From Syngnathus acus (taxonomy: Eukaryota > Chordata > Actinopteri > Syngnathiformes > Syngnathidae): a stretch of DNA of 64,000 nt. The notes under the pieces are model-generated. The model ran no database searches and had not been told where the DNA came from. It saw only the letters and a program-made list of their open reading frames with translations. Shown here one piece after another: positions 44,346 through 56,262 of this stretch. Within the stretch, counting starts at the first letter, position 1; each line of letters begins with the position of its first letter. A program made the position numbers and the translations under genes. The stretch spans positions 7,496,501-7,560,500 of the forward strand of contig NC_051094.1 of NCBI RefSeq assembly GCF_901709675.1, in the 5' to 3' direction.

Positions 44346-44929
44346 TGGGGCTGACTTCCCCTTTAAGTTAGTTCATTTCAGCAAATATCTTTTGTGGCAT
44401 TGTTCTACACGTTACAAAAAAAATACGAATGTGTATTACAAAACAAAACGGTTAAAAGACAACCAGTGTATAAGTAATTGTAAGTACAATCTGGGCTTTT
44501 CAGTAAAAACAATAACATTCAGAATACAATGCAATCTCATATCTAATAAAACGTTGATCTTGATCTAATTTCCATTCTCAGATGTAGTTACAATGAGGCA
44601 AACTTGTGTCAAACCTTGAAAGTCAACTTAGTAAATGTTTACTTACCTCGAGATCCAGCAACTGCTAAGTTGAATACCCCAAGCTGCTACCATGCCTTTC
44701 CATTGCAAAAGACAAAAAAAAAACACACACGCACATTCTCTGTATATACAGTATTTTTAGTTCCATGCCTAAAAGACAGTCCTTTCAAATTTCATATACT
44801 TGCCTCTGCTGACATCTAGTGGCCAATCATCACCTAGCGCCAGTGTTGTTCATATTCACGGCATTGTGCTACTGTACAGAAAGATCCTCATTCGGTTTGT
44901 CTTTACAAGAACAACATTCACCATCCCAC

Positions 44930-47268
44930 TGTAGAAAACCTGTTTATTAGACAAATTATACACAGAAAGCTTTGCCACCTGTAACAGAGGCCCCGGTTTG
45001 TTCAGTTTTTGAATAATATGCAACACATACATCAAAATAGGCCTATCTTAAATACTGTACATCATATTTTCTTTTTTTTTGTTCTAATTATTATTTTGGA
45101 AATTTATCAAGTAAAATCTGTAGTTTTATGTGAAATCAAAAACAAAAATGTCAACGGATGCAAGTTTGTGCATGCTTCTTTTTAATGAATAACTTGCCAA
45201 TTGTTATTTAGCCAGAAAAAAATAAAATCAACTGAGAATGATGTAAGCAAAAGGATTAATGTTGATCATGTAAGGCAGGGTTTCCCAAACTCAGCGTTGG
45301 GACCCAAAATAGGTTGCAGGTCAAGATTTTGTCAGAAACCGGCTGATAAGTAATCAGTCAATTCATATTCACATTGATGGCAATACATTTGCGTAAGAGA
45401 AATTCCCTTTGGGTCTTGAGTTGGAAAAAGTTTGGGAAACGCTGGTGGGAGCGGGAAAAGGAGAAAGGGGACAGGAGAAAAACAAACACAAAAGCTCATC
45501 ATGATAGTTTCCATTTTGTTTAACAAAAATAGCATCAACATGTAAAATATACATTTTTTTTCCCCCATTAATAATGTCTTTCATTTATACTAAATAAAAC
45601 TTTTATAAATGTCTGTGTCCTATTTTACCATTCAGCAGCCATACTGCAGCCTAACAATATAAGAAAAGAACACCTAAGAAGGCTTGCTTCTAAACACTGT
45701 GGCTTGGACCAAGTTCTCTATGCACAACGTTTTTAGTTCTTAAGATAAACTGAAAAAAAATGCTCTAAATAACTATAACATTATCAATTAAGTGTCAATG
45801 AAAACTGGTTGGCACACGACTGAACCGAGCCAAGCCGCACAAAATGCTTTGTATGTCACCACCAAAATGCACCTTAATGGTCTTGTTGGAATTAATTGGC
45901 ACTTTAAAAACAAGTCATAGAAAGAGTACACTTAACGTGACAGGAGATGATGATATTCCGAAATCATCTGCTTATTGGTGTTTTCCGCTACGAGAGGACA
46001 TTTGGGGCTTGACTGGCAGTCGCAAAGTGGGTACAGCAACTTAGTTGGCGCACAAAAGGCTTGTTCTGAAAATGCTGTTGCAGTGGCCTCCCCTCAACAA
46101 AACCCATCACAACTGATAAAAACGGAATAATGAACTTGAAATGGACTTGAAATATGTAAAAGTAAGATTTGAATGACGCATGAAGCAAAACAACAGACTA
46201 CAGCACTCATTTAAGTAGTTCAAAACATTAGACAGTTTAGAACAATGTTTTTTTTTTTGTATTTCCTGACCAAAAACACATTCCACGTGTTAAAATATTT
46301 TTTTTTCCTGAAAACAAATCTCATAAAAAGACATATAATAAGCATTGAAATCCTTTTCCTTAGATAGTTTTTTTGTTTTCTTTCCTCACCCTTCTGAAGA
46401 GTCGGATTAAAAGGTCTCACCATGACTTGAAAAGCAGATAATACAGTACACCATGTGTGGAGAGGAAAAAAGAAAAGAAAAAAGGGGTCAGCTCCACATA
46501 CAATCACTTACAGGTCTGTGGGCACTGGTGCAGTGCAGTGGGCTTCACGAAGCGTCTTCAATGTGCATCAAAGAATGGACATGTTCGTTTTCAGGCCGAC
46601 GCACCAAAATGACGGATGTAATTTTTCGACAGCGTCATTAAGATGCACCATTTTAGGGAGGTGAAAACGTCTCCGGCAAGCTATTTGCATTTGTTCCCTT
46701 GGCTGATCTCCGGCCCCCGTTGATCCGCTTGTAGACATCCTCTTAAGAGATGATGGAGCATTTTAAAAGCAAGAGGGAGATACTTGGGCACGGACTAAAA
46801 CCTGTGTCCGAGTGCTCTGCTAGGGATTGAGACTTGAATCATATAGGTTTGTTATTTTCGGGCTAGACCACCATCAAAGTCTAGCTGGAGTGCAGGAGAG
46901 CAATACAAGAGTTGCTTTTTTTTTTTAGATAGGCAGTCCTCATGTTTCGGGAACATAAAAGATCTCACACACACACGCAGTCTCCCTTCGAACAATCACA
47001 AGAATAACACCATTAAAGCAAAAATATCATTTCTCTGCGGACCCTGTCCCATTTGCACCTACACCGAATGTCCGAGCAGAACCCCGCCTCCTCATACAAA
47101 ATGGAATCATCCAAGCAGAAACTGAAAACATAAAAGTTACTATGTACAGGTATGTCTAAGCGCTCGACTCTTTACCGTAGCGTTGTTTGCTTTATGACCC
47201 CATCGGCTCATAAAACCCCCCCCCCCCCTTCCCCCCTTGCCTCTTCCTACCAAACCATCACGCCGCAC
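44930..47268 (-). other. probable grid2 3' untranslated region
   Basis: Directly downstream of the grid2 stop on the minus strand, AT-rich and without coding signal. The first TTTATT (AATAAA on the gene strand) is at 44943-44948, suggesting a 3' UTR of up to ~2.3 kb. The true end is unknown. Confidence 0.35.
45276..45448. mobile_element. MITE-like element with terminal inverted repeats
   Basis: Starts CAGGGTTTCCCAAACT and ends AGTTTGGGAAACGCTG, near-perfect inverted termini enclosing ~170 bases with GGGACCC. A CAG...CTG-ended non-autonomous hAT-type element is the likely class. No convincing 8-base target duplication is seen. It would lie inside the grid2 3' UTR. Confidence 0.6.
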
Positions 47269-50200
47269 TTAGATGGATGTACCTCTGTCTGGGTCGTTGC
47301 CATATCCAAAGTTAGGTCCCGGACCTGTGGGCTGGTAGGGGATGGAGGACATTGTTTTAATGGGGCTGCGGAAGAAGCCACCGTTGGGGGCCCTCTGCCT
47401 AAAAGGCCCCACCCCACCAGTCCGGTGGTCCTGGAGGACGCTGCCGGCGCCGCCGAAGCCGGCGGAAAACCCAGCGGCTGCTTTGGTGGACAGGCTGCGG
47501 CTGAGGGTCTGGATCTGCTCGGGGATGAAGGTGGTGGTGGTGATGTGCGTGTTTCGGAAATCGCTTATCTGCTCCAGGGCTTGGCGGGCGGTGGGCAGAG
47601 CGTCCATTTCGAGGGGCGTCAGATCGACGGAAGAGGTGGAGAATTGCTTGTGGGGGCTTTCATCTTCTGTGCACAGGCTGTTAACCCGGCGGTGTAGGTG
47701 CTCCAGGTCGATCTCCTTATCGTCCTGCATGTGGAGAGGGGGGAGCGAGGGGGAGGGGGAGCAGGATGGAGAACGGAAGGCCGTGACAGTTGATGGTCCA
47801 AAAAGAATCGAGGGATAGAAACCAAGAAAGTTGAGAAGTATGTAAAATGTAAAGAATTGGAGAGATTCAAGGAACATTTCCAACAAATAGGAAACAAACA
47901 AAGGCGATTGAAAATGGAAGGTTTGATAAGATAAGAGTATAAAAATAGTTGGGAGGGGAGGAATCGGAAAAGAAGACAAGACCGGGATGAGTACCGGACG
48001 TCATCCATTTAACAAGTAGAAATGGACGACAATCATAGCGGCAGGAAAGAGGAGCAGATGTGAGCCAATGGGCGCAAGTTGCCATCGAGGTGATTGTTAC
48101 GTGTCGTGATGAAGGTGACGTGATGTGAAGAAGAAGAGGAAGGGAAAGATGGAGGGAGGGATAGCCGTGGTCAGGATACTGAGAGAGAAAGAAAGGAACA
48201 TACAAACACTTCTACAAAGTCTCTAAAGGCGTGCAGAAGCTGGAATACTTTGCAAAAACACACGGCCGCCGCTGTGCTGTGCTGTGTTTGAGCTTTGTGA
48301 TTCCAACGCAAACAACAACGACACACACTTACACAATAGCTTTACACCGATACAATGGTTGAACGAAAATAAATAATTAACATTGCTCTAGGCCACCCTA
48401 CTGCAGAATTCCCATTGAGAGCAACATCTCATTTTCATGGGAATTCCAGATCCAGTTTGACTATTTTCTTCTATGATTTATTAATTGCTTCCTGTGATGT
48501 ACAATGGAACCGCCAAAGTCAAACTCTCCAAGATATTATGTCCAGTAACGTAAAACTGGTTTATGGCGAAAACAAAATTTGAGCTGTACTATACACTAAA
48601 AAAAAAAAAATCAATGACGCCAATGATTCGTTGATTTAAATTTCACTGCTTTATAGTCGACTACAAAAATCTTAAATCGTTCAATGCGCTGTTGTTAAAT
48701 CCAGCAGGACCAAAATGGCTCCAAATAAGCGTATCACTCTACAAACACTTTTGATTGTGTGTTTCAGGTCTTCAAAGGTAATTTGAGTTCACATTTTTAT
48801 TTTAATCAGCTAAATAAACAGTTAATTAGTTTCATGACAGTTTTAGCCTGGAACGAATGAATCACATTATTTCCTATGCAGATTTTCTTTCTTTTTTTAA
48901 TGAGAACAACTTGCGAGTCAAAGAGCGCCATGGAATTGTTTTCAACTTTGGAGGGTCCACTGCAGCTCATTACCCTTTCAGTCAAAGGTCGTATGTAGAG
49001 ACAATAATTAGCTTCATTGTATTAAATAAAACTTTTGAAAATGTATCTAATCATGTTCACATCAATTTAACTTAACAAGAGCTAAGGACGGTGACACTGA
49101 AGTGAGAGGTATTTCATGCCGCTGTGTTGCGGGATGGCGCACTTTGCAATGAATGAAGTGAAGCTGTCGTGACGACATTCGGGGGAACAAGGGCTGCGGG
49201 GGAAAACTTTCATTTCTGTGAGTTAAGGCTCACAGAGGGAGGTGGCGGAAAGTGTGGGGTGTCACATTGGTTTAGGTGGTCGATAGGGGCACCGTGGAAA
49301 TACTGCAAGGTTAAAAATAAAAAAAACAGTAAAGGGAGTCTTGAGGGAAAAGACAAATTTACTGACCGTGTCCTTTGGGTCAAGAGATTCTGGAAGGGGC
49401 TATCATTTGAAGCTCATGGACCAACATTGGCACCCCCCCATTGTCATCTAAAGAAGGGTCAGTTGGGGGAAGGAGAGGATGGGAGGGCACTAATGCTTTT
49501 CCTGCCACTATCATACACACACTGAACAATTCGAACAAAGAAGACTTGCTACGATAACAAAATGAATGGAAGAGAAAAAGTCAATCACGATCTGCCGTCT
49601 GTGAGAGAGGGGACTTTGGGGATAACAATGGGGGGGGGGGGAGTGAAAGGGTGTCGTGGAGCATTCTGACTGCACCTACAGCACGTAATCCACAGTTCTG
49701 ATATCAATTAGAAAGCAAAGGCATGACTTTGGTGAATCAAGTATTATGTGCAAAAAGTGTCGCATTGAACTCGATGAGTAAAGATGTAAGGTGATTTTTT
49801 TTTTTTTTACTCTCCATAGAGGGTCAGCCTCATCAAAAGGCAAAAAGGCCGCATTGCGCACACAGTGACGTGAACGGAAGCCGTTCAGTCATTCACGACG
49901 AGTCTTTAAGCATCAGCAAGCATGCTCTTACTTAAATGGTCTACTGTATGTATAACCTTGGGGTGGGGGGCGAGGTGGTGAAGGTGGTCATTCGCATTTT
50001 GGGGGTGAGCTCGGAGGGGTTGTTGGGTTCGTAGGAGTGCTGCACGATCAGGGCGCAGGGAATGTCACAGCATGCCGGGGGTTGGTAACGGGTGGAAGCG
50101 GGGGCCGTGGCGTTGCATGTGTTGGAGGTCTGGTTGTGACTCTGAGAGCCCAGGACCACGGGGTGCTCGTTGGGGTTGTGAGGGCAGGGCTCGGCAGCTT

Positions 50201-53200
50201 GCCTGGCAGACGGCCCGTCTGCCTGCTTCTGGTGTGCGGTTGCATGCGTGGAGCGAGGGGAAAGCCATCCAGGTTTCGTAGCAATGTGTTTGTTTGCGTG
50301 CGTGTCGGGCGAGGAGATGAAACGTAAAATCGGTCAGACGGAGCGAAGACAAAGAGGGGATGAGTGACAGATGAGATCAGGCAGATGGCAGGATGATAAG
50401 GTGGCAAAGAGAAGTCAATAGAAGAAAAACAGACAGGTGGGGGGTGAGCGAGAAGAGAGACACGGCAGTCAGTCAGCGCACGCAGCGAAGCAGCTCGACC
50501 TGTGTCGTGTCCCCGGAGAGACGTTCGCACAGTCGTTATATACCTGGAAAGGGGAGACGTTTAAATGGCATTTTCTATTGCTCTCTGTCTCTCTCCCCTC
50601 GCCCGCTACATCCCTCAACACAGAGTACTTATCTACGAAAACAAAACAAAAAAGGCAATATGAGAGCTTTGAGCCACATTGACACAGATCATTCCAAAGA
50701 GTTAGGATGAGCAGACAAGCCATTCCCCGCTCAAAATTGGATTACGCAGATAAGCCAAATGCACCAAAGAAGCAGGGAGACCCATTCTGCTCATGCTAAA
50801 TCGACATGGATCGTATGAAATATCAATATATTGATGTTAAAATTATGGAGGAGCTCTGACAAGGGCATTTGACGGACAAAAAATAATGGAACTTTCAAAA
50901 TTGAGTTATTTACTTCAGTGTCAGAACTCCTTCATAAGAATCCTTTAAACATTTAAAAGGCCAAAAATATAAAACAACTGCTGCCTGGTCATGAATGAAA
51001 TGGGTCCTGTATAAACATGCCATTTCTCTCCCGGAGTAATTTGTCCTTGACTCGGGGTGTATAGACATAATACTAAAAAAATCAAGAAAAAACACTGTTT
51101 AGGTAAAGAACATAGTAACTATACACCCAAAACTGTGATATTTATAAATAATGTGTGATGAAATTGACCAAATAAAACAGTTCAGTCATTAATGATTTTT
51201 GTCTTTAGGGATGGGCATAATAATTGATTGTTAAAAATGTCATCAAGGTGTGGAATAGCATTAACAACTCATGTGCAACTATTAGTTCAGTCTCACCAAT
51301 TTTGCAGTGTAAAGTCCAATATGACATCTATGAAGATGAGCTACATCTTGCATGATTCTTTTGGGCAGTCTTATTCTGCTTAATACAACACTGCTGTTGA
51401 AAAAGGAGTTCAGAACAATTCAAAAATAGTAACAATAGATTCATTCATTGCTTGTTTTCCCCATCCGGAATTGATACTGACTTGTTTTTTCAAGATTAGC
51501 TTGGAGTTGTAAGTGTAGAATAATATCACACATTTGCCAGATAGGCAATGACAAAAAAAATCAATATAACAAAAAATAAATAAATAAATAAATAAATAAA
51601 TAAATGAATGAATGAGTCAGTAGCCCCATCTAGGAAAAAAATCACCAGGACCTAATCTGACGTCCATTTATTTGGGCTTTGTATGAAATCCCCAATTTAT
51701 TTGGAAGTGTATTAAATTGTGTGCACGAGTGTATCGAACCTAACAAACAGCAAGATGCAAGTCTGTAGATGACAATGTTGGCCATTCCACACAGAACCGT
51801 ATATAGCACAGACAGATAAAAAGACAACATTGCAGCAGCAGACAGTAGAATGTCAAGGTACAGTATGTGCAGGCATGTTTTTTAGAGAATGTAGAAGAAA
51901 CACAGAGACAGATTAGTAGTCATGTTTGATTGGTGTGCGCCATGTTTTGGGATGGGTGGTGTTGGTTTGGGCGGGTAGGGTAGGGTTGGGTTGAGTATTA
52001 TCATGTCAATATGCAAGGACGTGTTATTGAGTGTATCACGGACCTGGATGGAACATGTAAGGGTCACATTCCGCAGGGGATTCATGAATGTTTATGGAAT
52101 ACTTGGCACAGATTTGAGCGCATTCATTTGATCAACACAAGCCGTAATGACTGAGGAGGTGAGGAAACCACGGTGTGTGTGTGTGTGTGTTTGTGTGTGC
52201 GGATATCGTCCTTTCCAGGCAACTCTCATTACTTTTACTGGGAAATATCTGACGTGACTAACAAATCATTGCAAACAAAACATTGTAATTAACATTTTAA
52301 TACTTTGGTGTGTTTGAATGTTTTTTTGGTACTAGTTCAATGTTTGTAAGAATGTTTGACCTCAAATTCCAAAAGAAAATGAGATTCAAAAGAGCAAGAG
52401 TTAAAAGAAAATTGCTAGTTTCTGAGGTCATTAGGTTTTCTTCACAAGAGTCAGTCCGGCTAAATTAAATCAGTATTTTAGAATTCAAGATATATTTAAC
52501 CATAACATTTTCAAATGCCCTTCAAGATAAGCCACATAGTAAGTTCACTTCTCATGCCAAGAGTGCACTCTGTGCGCCAACATACTTTACTAATCCAGCC
52601 TTTCCCACCCCACGCATAAAGAACGGGGCGAACAGACATTTCTGTTTTATGTGAAGCTTGAAAAACAACAACAACAACAACACACATAGGGGTGCACAGG
52701 CACGGCGGGCTCAAATAGCACATGAGTCTCAAGGCCAACGAGTTCTTCACTTAAACTGAGCGTGTCGCAATTTAACTTTAAGAGGATGGGTGACATTAAA
52801 CAAACGAGAACGACTCCACTGGCCAAATTTTATGCCAGCGTTCCCGGGAGAGATGAAACGCAATGTGTGATTTATCTATCAAGCTAGCTTCAAGTTGAAT
52901 AAGATGCACTCAAACGACAGCGAGACCACAAGTAATCACATTTGAGGACTGCAGTGCTAACAAAGCAAGGTGAACGTTATCATGATGATTTTACAGGGTC
53001 TGAAATATTTGGAAACTGCTAAACTGATCATTCTCATTTTCAAGTTGCTGTGGGAATCAATCTCAGGGTTATTTGCATTCAATGGATCAATGCACCAGCA
53101 GGGTAGAACATAAAAGTCAGGGGTCAACTATCAAAAACAATCATGGCTGACTAGGTTAGTGGCATCAATGCCATGGTAACAACACGACTTTAGTATCAGC

Positions 53201-56200
53201 TTTCTATGCGTGGTCCTTTCAAATGCAATTTGCTATGAAAAAATGGAATCCTCAAATATATCGGTAATAATGATTTTACTTTGTCTGTGACTATAATTAA
53301 ATTGACCAAGATCCCAATCAAAGACTGTCATTAGCCTTTATGTCCGCTGTCCATCCTGTTCATATCTCGACTCTCTCCTGTGCTCACTCGGGGACCGATT
53401 CTTCATTGAAAGTGACTGGTAGGGGGTTTTTGTGTGTGTTTTATGCCGTATGGGGGCAAACACCAAAGTGCTAAAGATAATTTGAGTTCAGATAAGTCTT
53501 TGTGGATGCTCAGTGGCTGACGTGACTAATGGTCTGAATGACAGATTAAAGCTGCTAACTGAGCAGGGAACTTCAGCAGGGGGTGGCTTAGGGTGTGTTT
53601 ACTGGACTGTGCCATGGAAATTGATCAGAACATTGCATAATGTTTATAATCTTGGCAGCCCATATTTACTTCTAATGAAGAACTTATGTTGTGATTGTTT
53701 GTGAGTGGGGCAAAAAAAAAAAAAAGTTTCCAGGGATCACACTTGACTGAAATGAACAAAAGAATCAAACAGTGTGAACACAGCTTCTAATAATGACGAG
53801 CAATTAGAAAGTTGTCTTACAATTTATGATCTATTTTATAGGAAGTCACACTGTGGTAACAATTTGTCTTGATTTTTGTATTTAGCACCTGGTCCCTTCT
53901 TCCAAATGGAACATAATGTACGTGTCTCAGTCATACTCGATGTATAAGTAATGAGCAAGGAGCATGCAGGGTAATTATTTCATTTGTTTAACTTGATTTA
54001 CTGAAGCAATAAGACAGTGCATAATGAAATTATGGCAGTCATAATATAGGGAGAACTAAATTGCCGTCAGCCGTCTGTCAAATGTGTTGCCGTGTTCTCA
54101 CTGAAGCTTTTTCTAAGTGTTTCTCGCCAGAGGACCTGACATTGGGGAGGGGGGGCTCTGCACGCGTCCTTCAGCTCCTACTTGTGTATGCAAAGGTGTT
54201 CAGAGTTTTTCTATAGAGAAATCAACATAGAGAGCAGGTAGAACTTGACAATCAAATAGGCCAAAGGACGTGCGAAAGCACAACTGAGCTCGTCAATAAA
54301 ACTTCAAGGTGCACCATTTTAGGAAAATGCCCATCTCGAGCCAAACAAAAGATCGTATAAGCGATCGATTAATTACTTGGTAAGGTACTAAAAAAGGTGA
54401 TTTGGTGTCCCCAAAGTAATTACGGATATGCTAATGAACATACCTATCGTACCTATCAATGTATATTCACATAGGTATTTTCTTAATCCGATGTTATCTG
54501 CATAAACGTGCTACTCCATGTGAGTTTCTGAAATGTTACTAACGCACTCTTAATTGGCTCGAGGATAACTGTAAATATGATTTCACCTATAATTGCATTT
54601 GCTTTGGTTCATCCGTGGCATGTTCTGGATTATCACATTTGCAGTTGTGATTAAAGTCACCTACTTCTACATTAGCCCCCGCTCGTACTTGGAGTGCAGA
54701 AAGATGGGATTAGCCAGATAAAGTTAAGAGATTGGATGCGACGAATGCTAATGGTTGGTAAAAGTGACCCACGGTAGTTTGATTTTAATCTATTAAGGGA
54801 AAAGCGAGTAAAGCTGTTGCCATTAGACTTTTTTGTTTACCCGCTCTCGTCTCTGGTGGAGCAAAGAAAGCATCCGCATTACAAGGACCGCAGGGTTTCT
54901 ATCATGAAAAAGCTCTGGGAAAAAAAACACTTTGATTGCCTCAATTGATATGCCTGCTGGGGCGATCAAGCACAAAAGGACTGATTGGAAATTTCACAGT
55001 GCGCTGCTGCTAATTTACAAGGTGCCACTGTTTTTGAGGAGTGTGCCAGCGGTGTAAATATCCATGTTTAATCTTGTGAGTTACCGTTTTGGACTCTTTT
55101 GTGGTCAGGGAAAAATTGCAGCTTTCCCGGAAAAAAAGCCCGGGGCTGTTTGTTCTAGCTTTTAACAATATCAGCGTCCTCTATTCTCGGCGGATTTTAA
55201 CTAAGTGGTCAATTACGACCGCTGACAATAGTGATTGCCTTTGCCACATTTTGAAGCAGGAAACACTAATCAATTAAGTATGAATAAAGCTTTTATCAAA
55301 CAACTGAGGTGAATGTGGTTGTACACTAAAAAGCAAACACCTGGATTGAGCCTTTAGGAAATTACTGCAGTTTTCCCAATCAGACACTATCATTACTAGT
55401 AGTAAGTCTTTTTTTGTTTTTAACACCCAAATCAAACAAATAAGTTTGATCTGGGCATGATTAAATCTGCAAGGATGGATGGAATATTTGACGAGGAATT
55501 ATGGCATTTAGTTTACATCAAAAATCCTTTTATTTGTCGTTTTGGTTTTATTGCCATGTAAGATTAATGACATCAGAATGCTTTACCCTAATTAATCTTA
55601 ACTATATACCTTAACGCTGGCTGAAAGTAGATTTAGAAATATGACGTTGTGGGTTGTGAACGCAGCAGTATGCGCAAAGATCAATTCCACTTACAGGCGA
55701 GCTGATACAGTATCTTCCTGATTCTTTTTGACAGAAGTGCCTTGTAACAAATGTAGTCCTCTGATGAAGAACAATGTAGGTGGAGTATAAAAAGTGTTTC
55801 GTGAGCGGAAGAAGATGAATGTGCACATTTTATGTAATCTTCTGGATGGTTCCAGGGCTTTATACCCAATGACTATTTATTGTACTATCTTTAGGTTTGA
55901 CATATCATTCATTCATACCGTTGCTCTTTGCTCTCGCTCCCAGTCCTTATTTTTAAATCGATTCTCACGCCTGGAATCTTTTCCGGTCTGTACCGCCGAG
56001 TACGTCACCCAACCACTGGCTTACCTCCTTGGAGGGGACTCTGGATCCCTTCCGCCGAGACCACCAGCTTTCCACCATGGCTATGAGACAGGAGAGCACC
56101 ACGCCGGCCGCTAGGACGCAGAAGACGCCGGCGAAGCTATGGATGTCCAGGGCGTTGTTTTGCCGCGATTGCACCGAACTGTAGAGTTCACAGGGGCCGT

Positions 56201-56262
56201 CTTTTGGCCACCACTTGAGTTTGAGTATATCCATGTCGCCGTTCTGTTGAAGTTCCAAGATT
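47269..56262 (-). CDS. grid2: glutamate receptor ionotropic delta-2 (GluD2), 3' part
   Basis: Postsynaptic delta-type receptor of cerebellar Purkinje cells that bridges cerebellin-neurexin and signals through its C terminus. Two coding exons are visible. The penultimate is 56262-56025, with the end of the ligand-binding lobe ([19 protein letters not shown]), the last transmembrane helix ([20 protein letters not shown]) and [10 protein letters not shown]. The last is 47724-47269, [18 protein letters not shown]... through [19 protein letters not shown] to the PDZ ligand DRGTSI. The junction is phase 0 across an 8.3-kb intron. The acceptor of the 56262 exon splits a codon (AG|A), so upstream exons exist but lie beyond the right edge; none was found at 56263-64000. 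The tail has a short glycine/alanine-rich insertion ([14 protein letters not shown]). Confidence 0.95.
48845..48940. repeat. degenerate copy of the 5850-type dispersed repeat
   Basis: GGAACGAATGAATCACATTA followed by TTTCCTATG resembles the reverse complement of the ATTAATCCGTTCC end at ~5945-5975. Diverged, in a grid2 intron. Confidence 0.35.
49941..50222 (-). CDS. candidate alternative 3' terminal exon of grid2
   Basis: Between the last two grid2 exons and on the same strand is a 94-codon open segment ending in TAG (49941-49943). Third codon positions are ~85% G/C against ~50-55% at first and second positions, the signature of real coding sequence in this AT-rich intron. A possible acceptor (ACCAGAAGCAG|GCAGAC, pyrimidine-rich stretch ~30 bases upstream) puts it in phase 0, exactly matching the phase-0 donor of the 56025 exon. 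The product would be a 93-residue tail rich in Pro, Asn, Thr and Cys (motifs [37 protein letters not shown] at the end), lacking the GTSI PDZ ligand. I do not recognise the sequence. It may instead be the last exon of a nested gene. Splicing is inferred, not shown. Confidence 0.5.
   Translation of the reverse strand, partial: ADGPSARQAAEPCPHNPNEHPVVLGSQSHNQTSNTCNATAPASTRYQPPACCDIPCALIVQHSYEPNNPSELTPKMRMTTFTTSPPTPRLYIQ
50223..56024 (-). other. grid2 intron sequence, no further exon seen
   Basis: Apart from the candidate exon, no coding signal. Contains an (AAAT)n tract at 51573-51612, a short GT tract near 52173, an RFX X-box-like site at 53168-53180, and complex unique sequence at 54290-54480 and 54700-54985 that could be conserved noncoding elements. 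Confidence 0.4.
51573..51612. repeat. (AAAT)n microsatellite
   Basis: About 8 AAAT units followed by degenerate GAAT units. Confidence 0.95.

Noticed and set aside
50048-50530. 160-codon minus-strand frame overlapping the grid2 candidate exon
   Set aside because: The third-position G/C signal belongs to a different frame (stop at 49941). This frame reads the same DNA out of register and yields Pro/Thr low complexity.
46632-54325. Shared 14-mer TGCACCATTTTAGG at ~46643 and ~54311
   Set aside because: Similarity does not extend beyond the 14 bases, so it is too short to claim duplication or a functional element.
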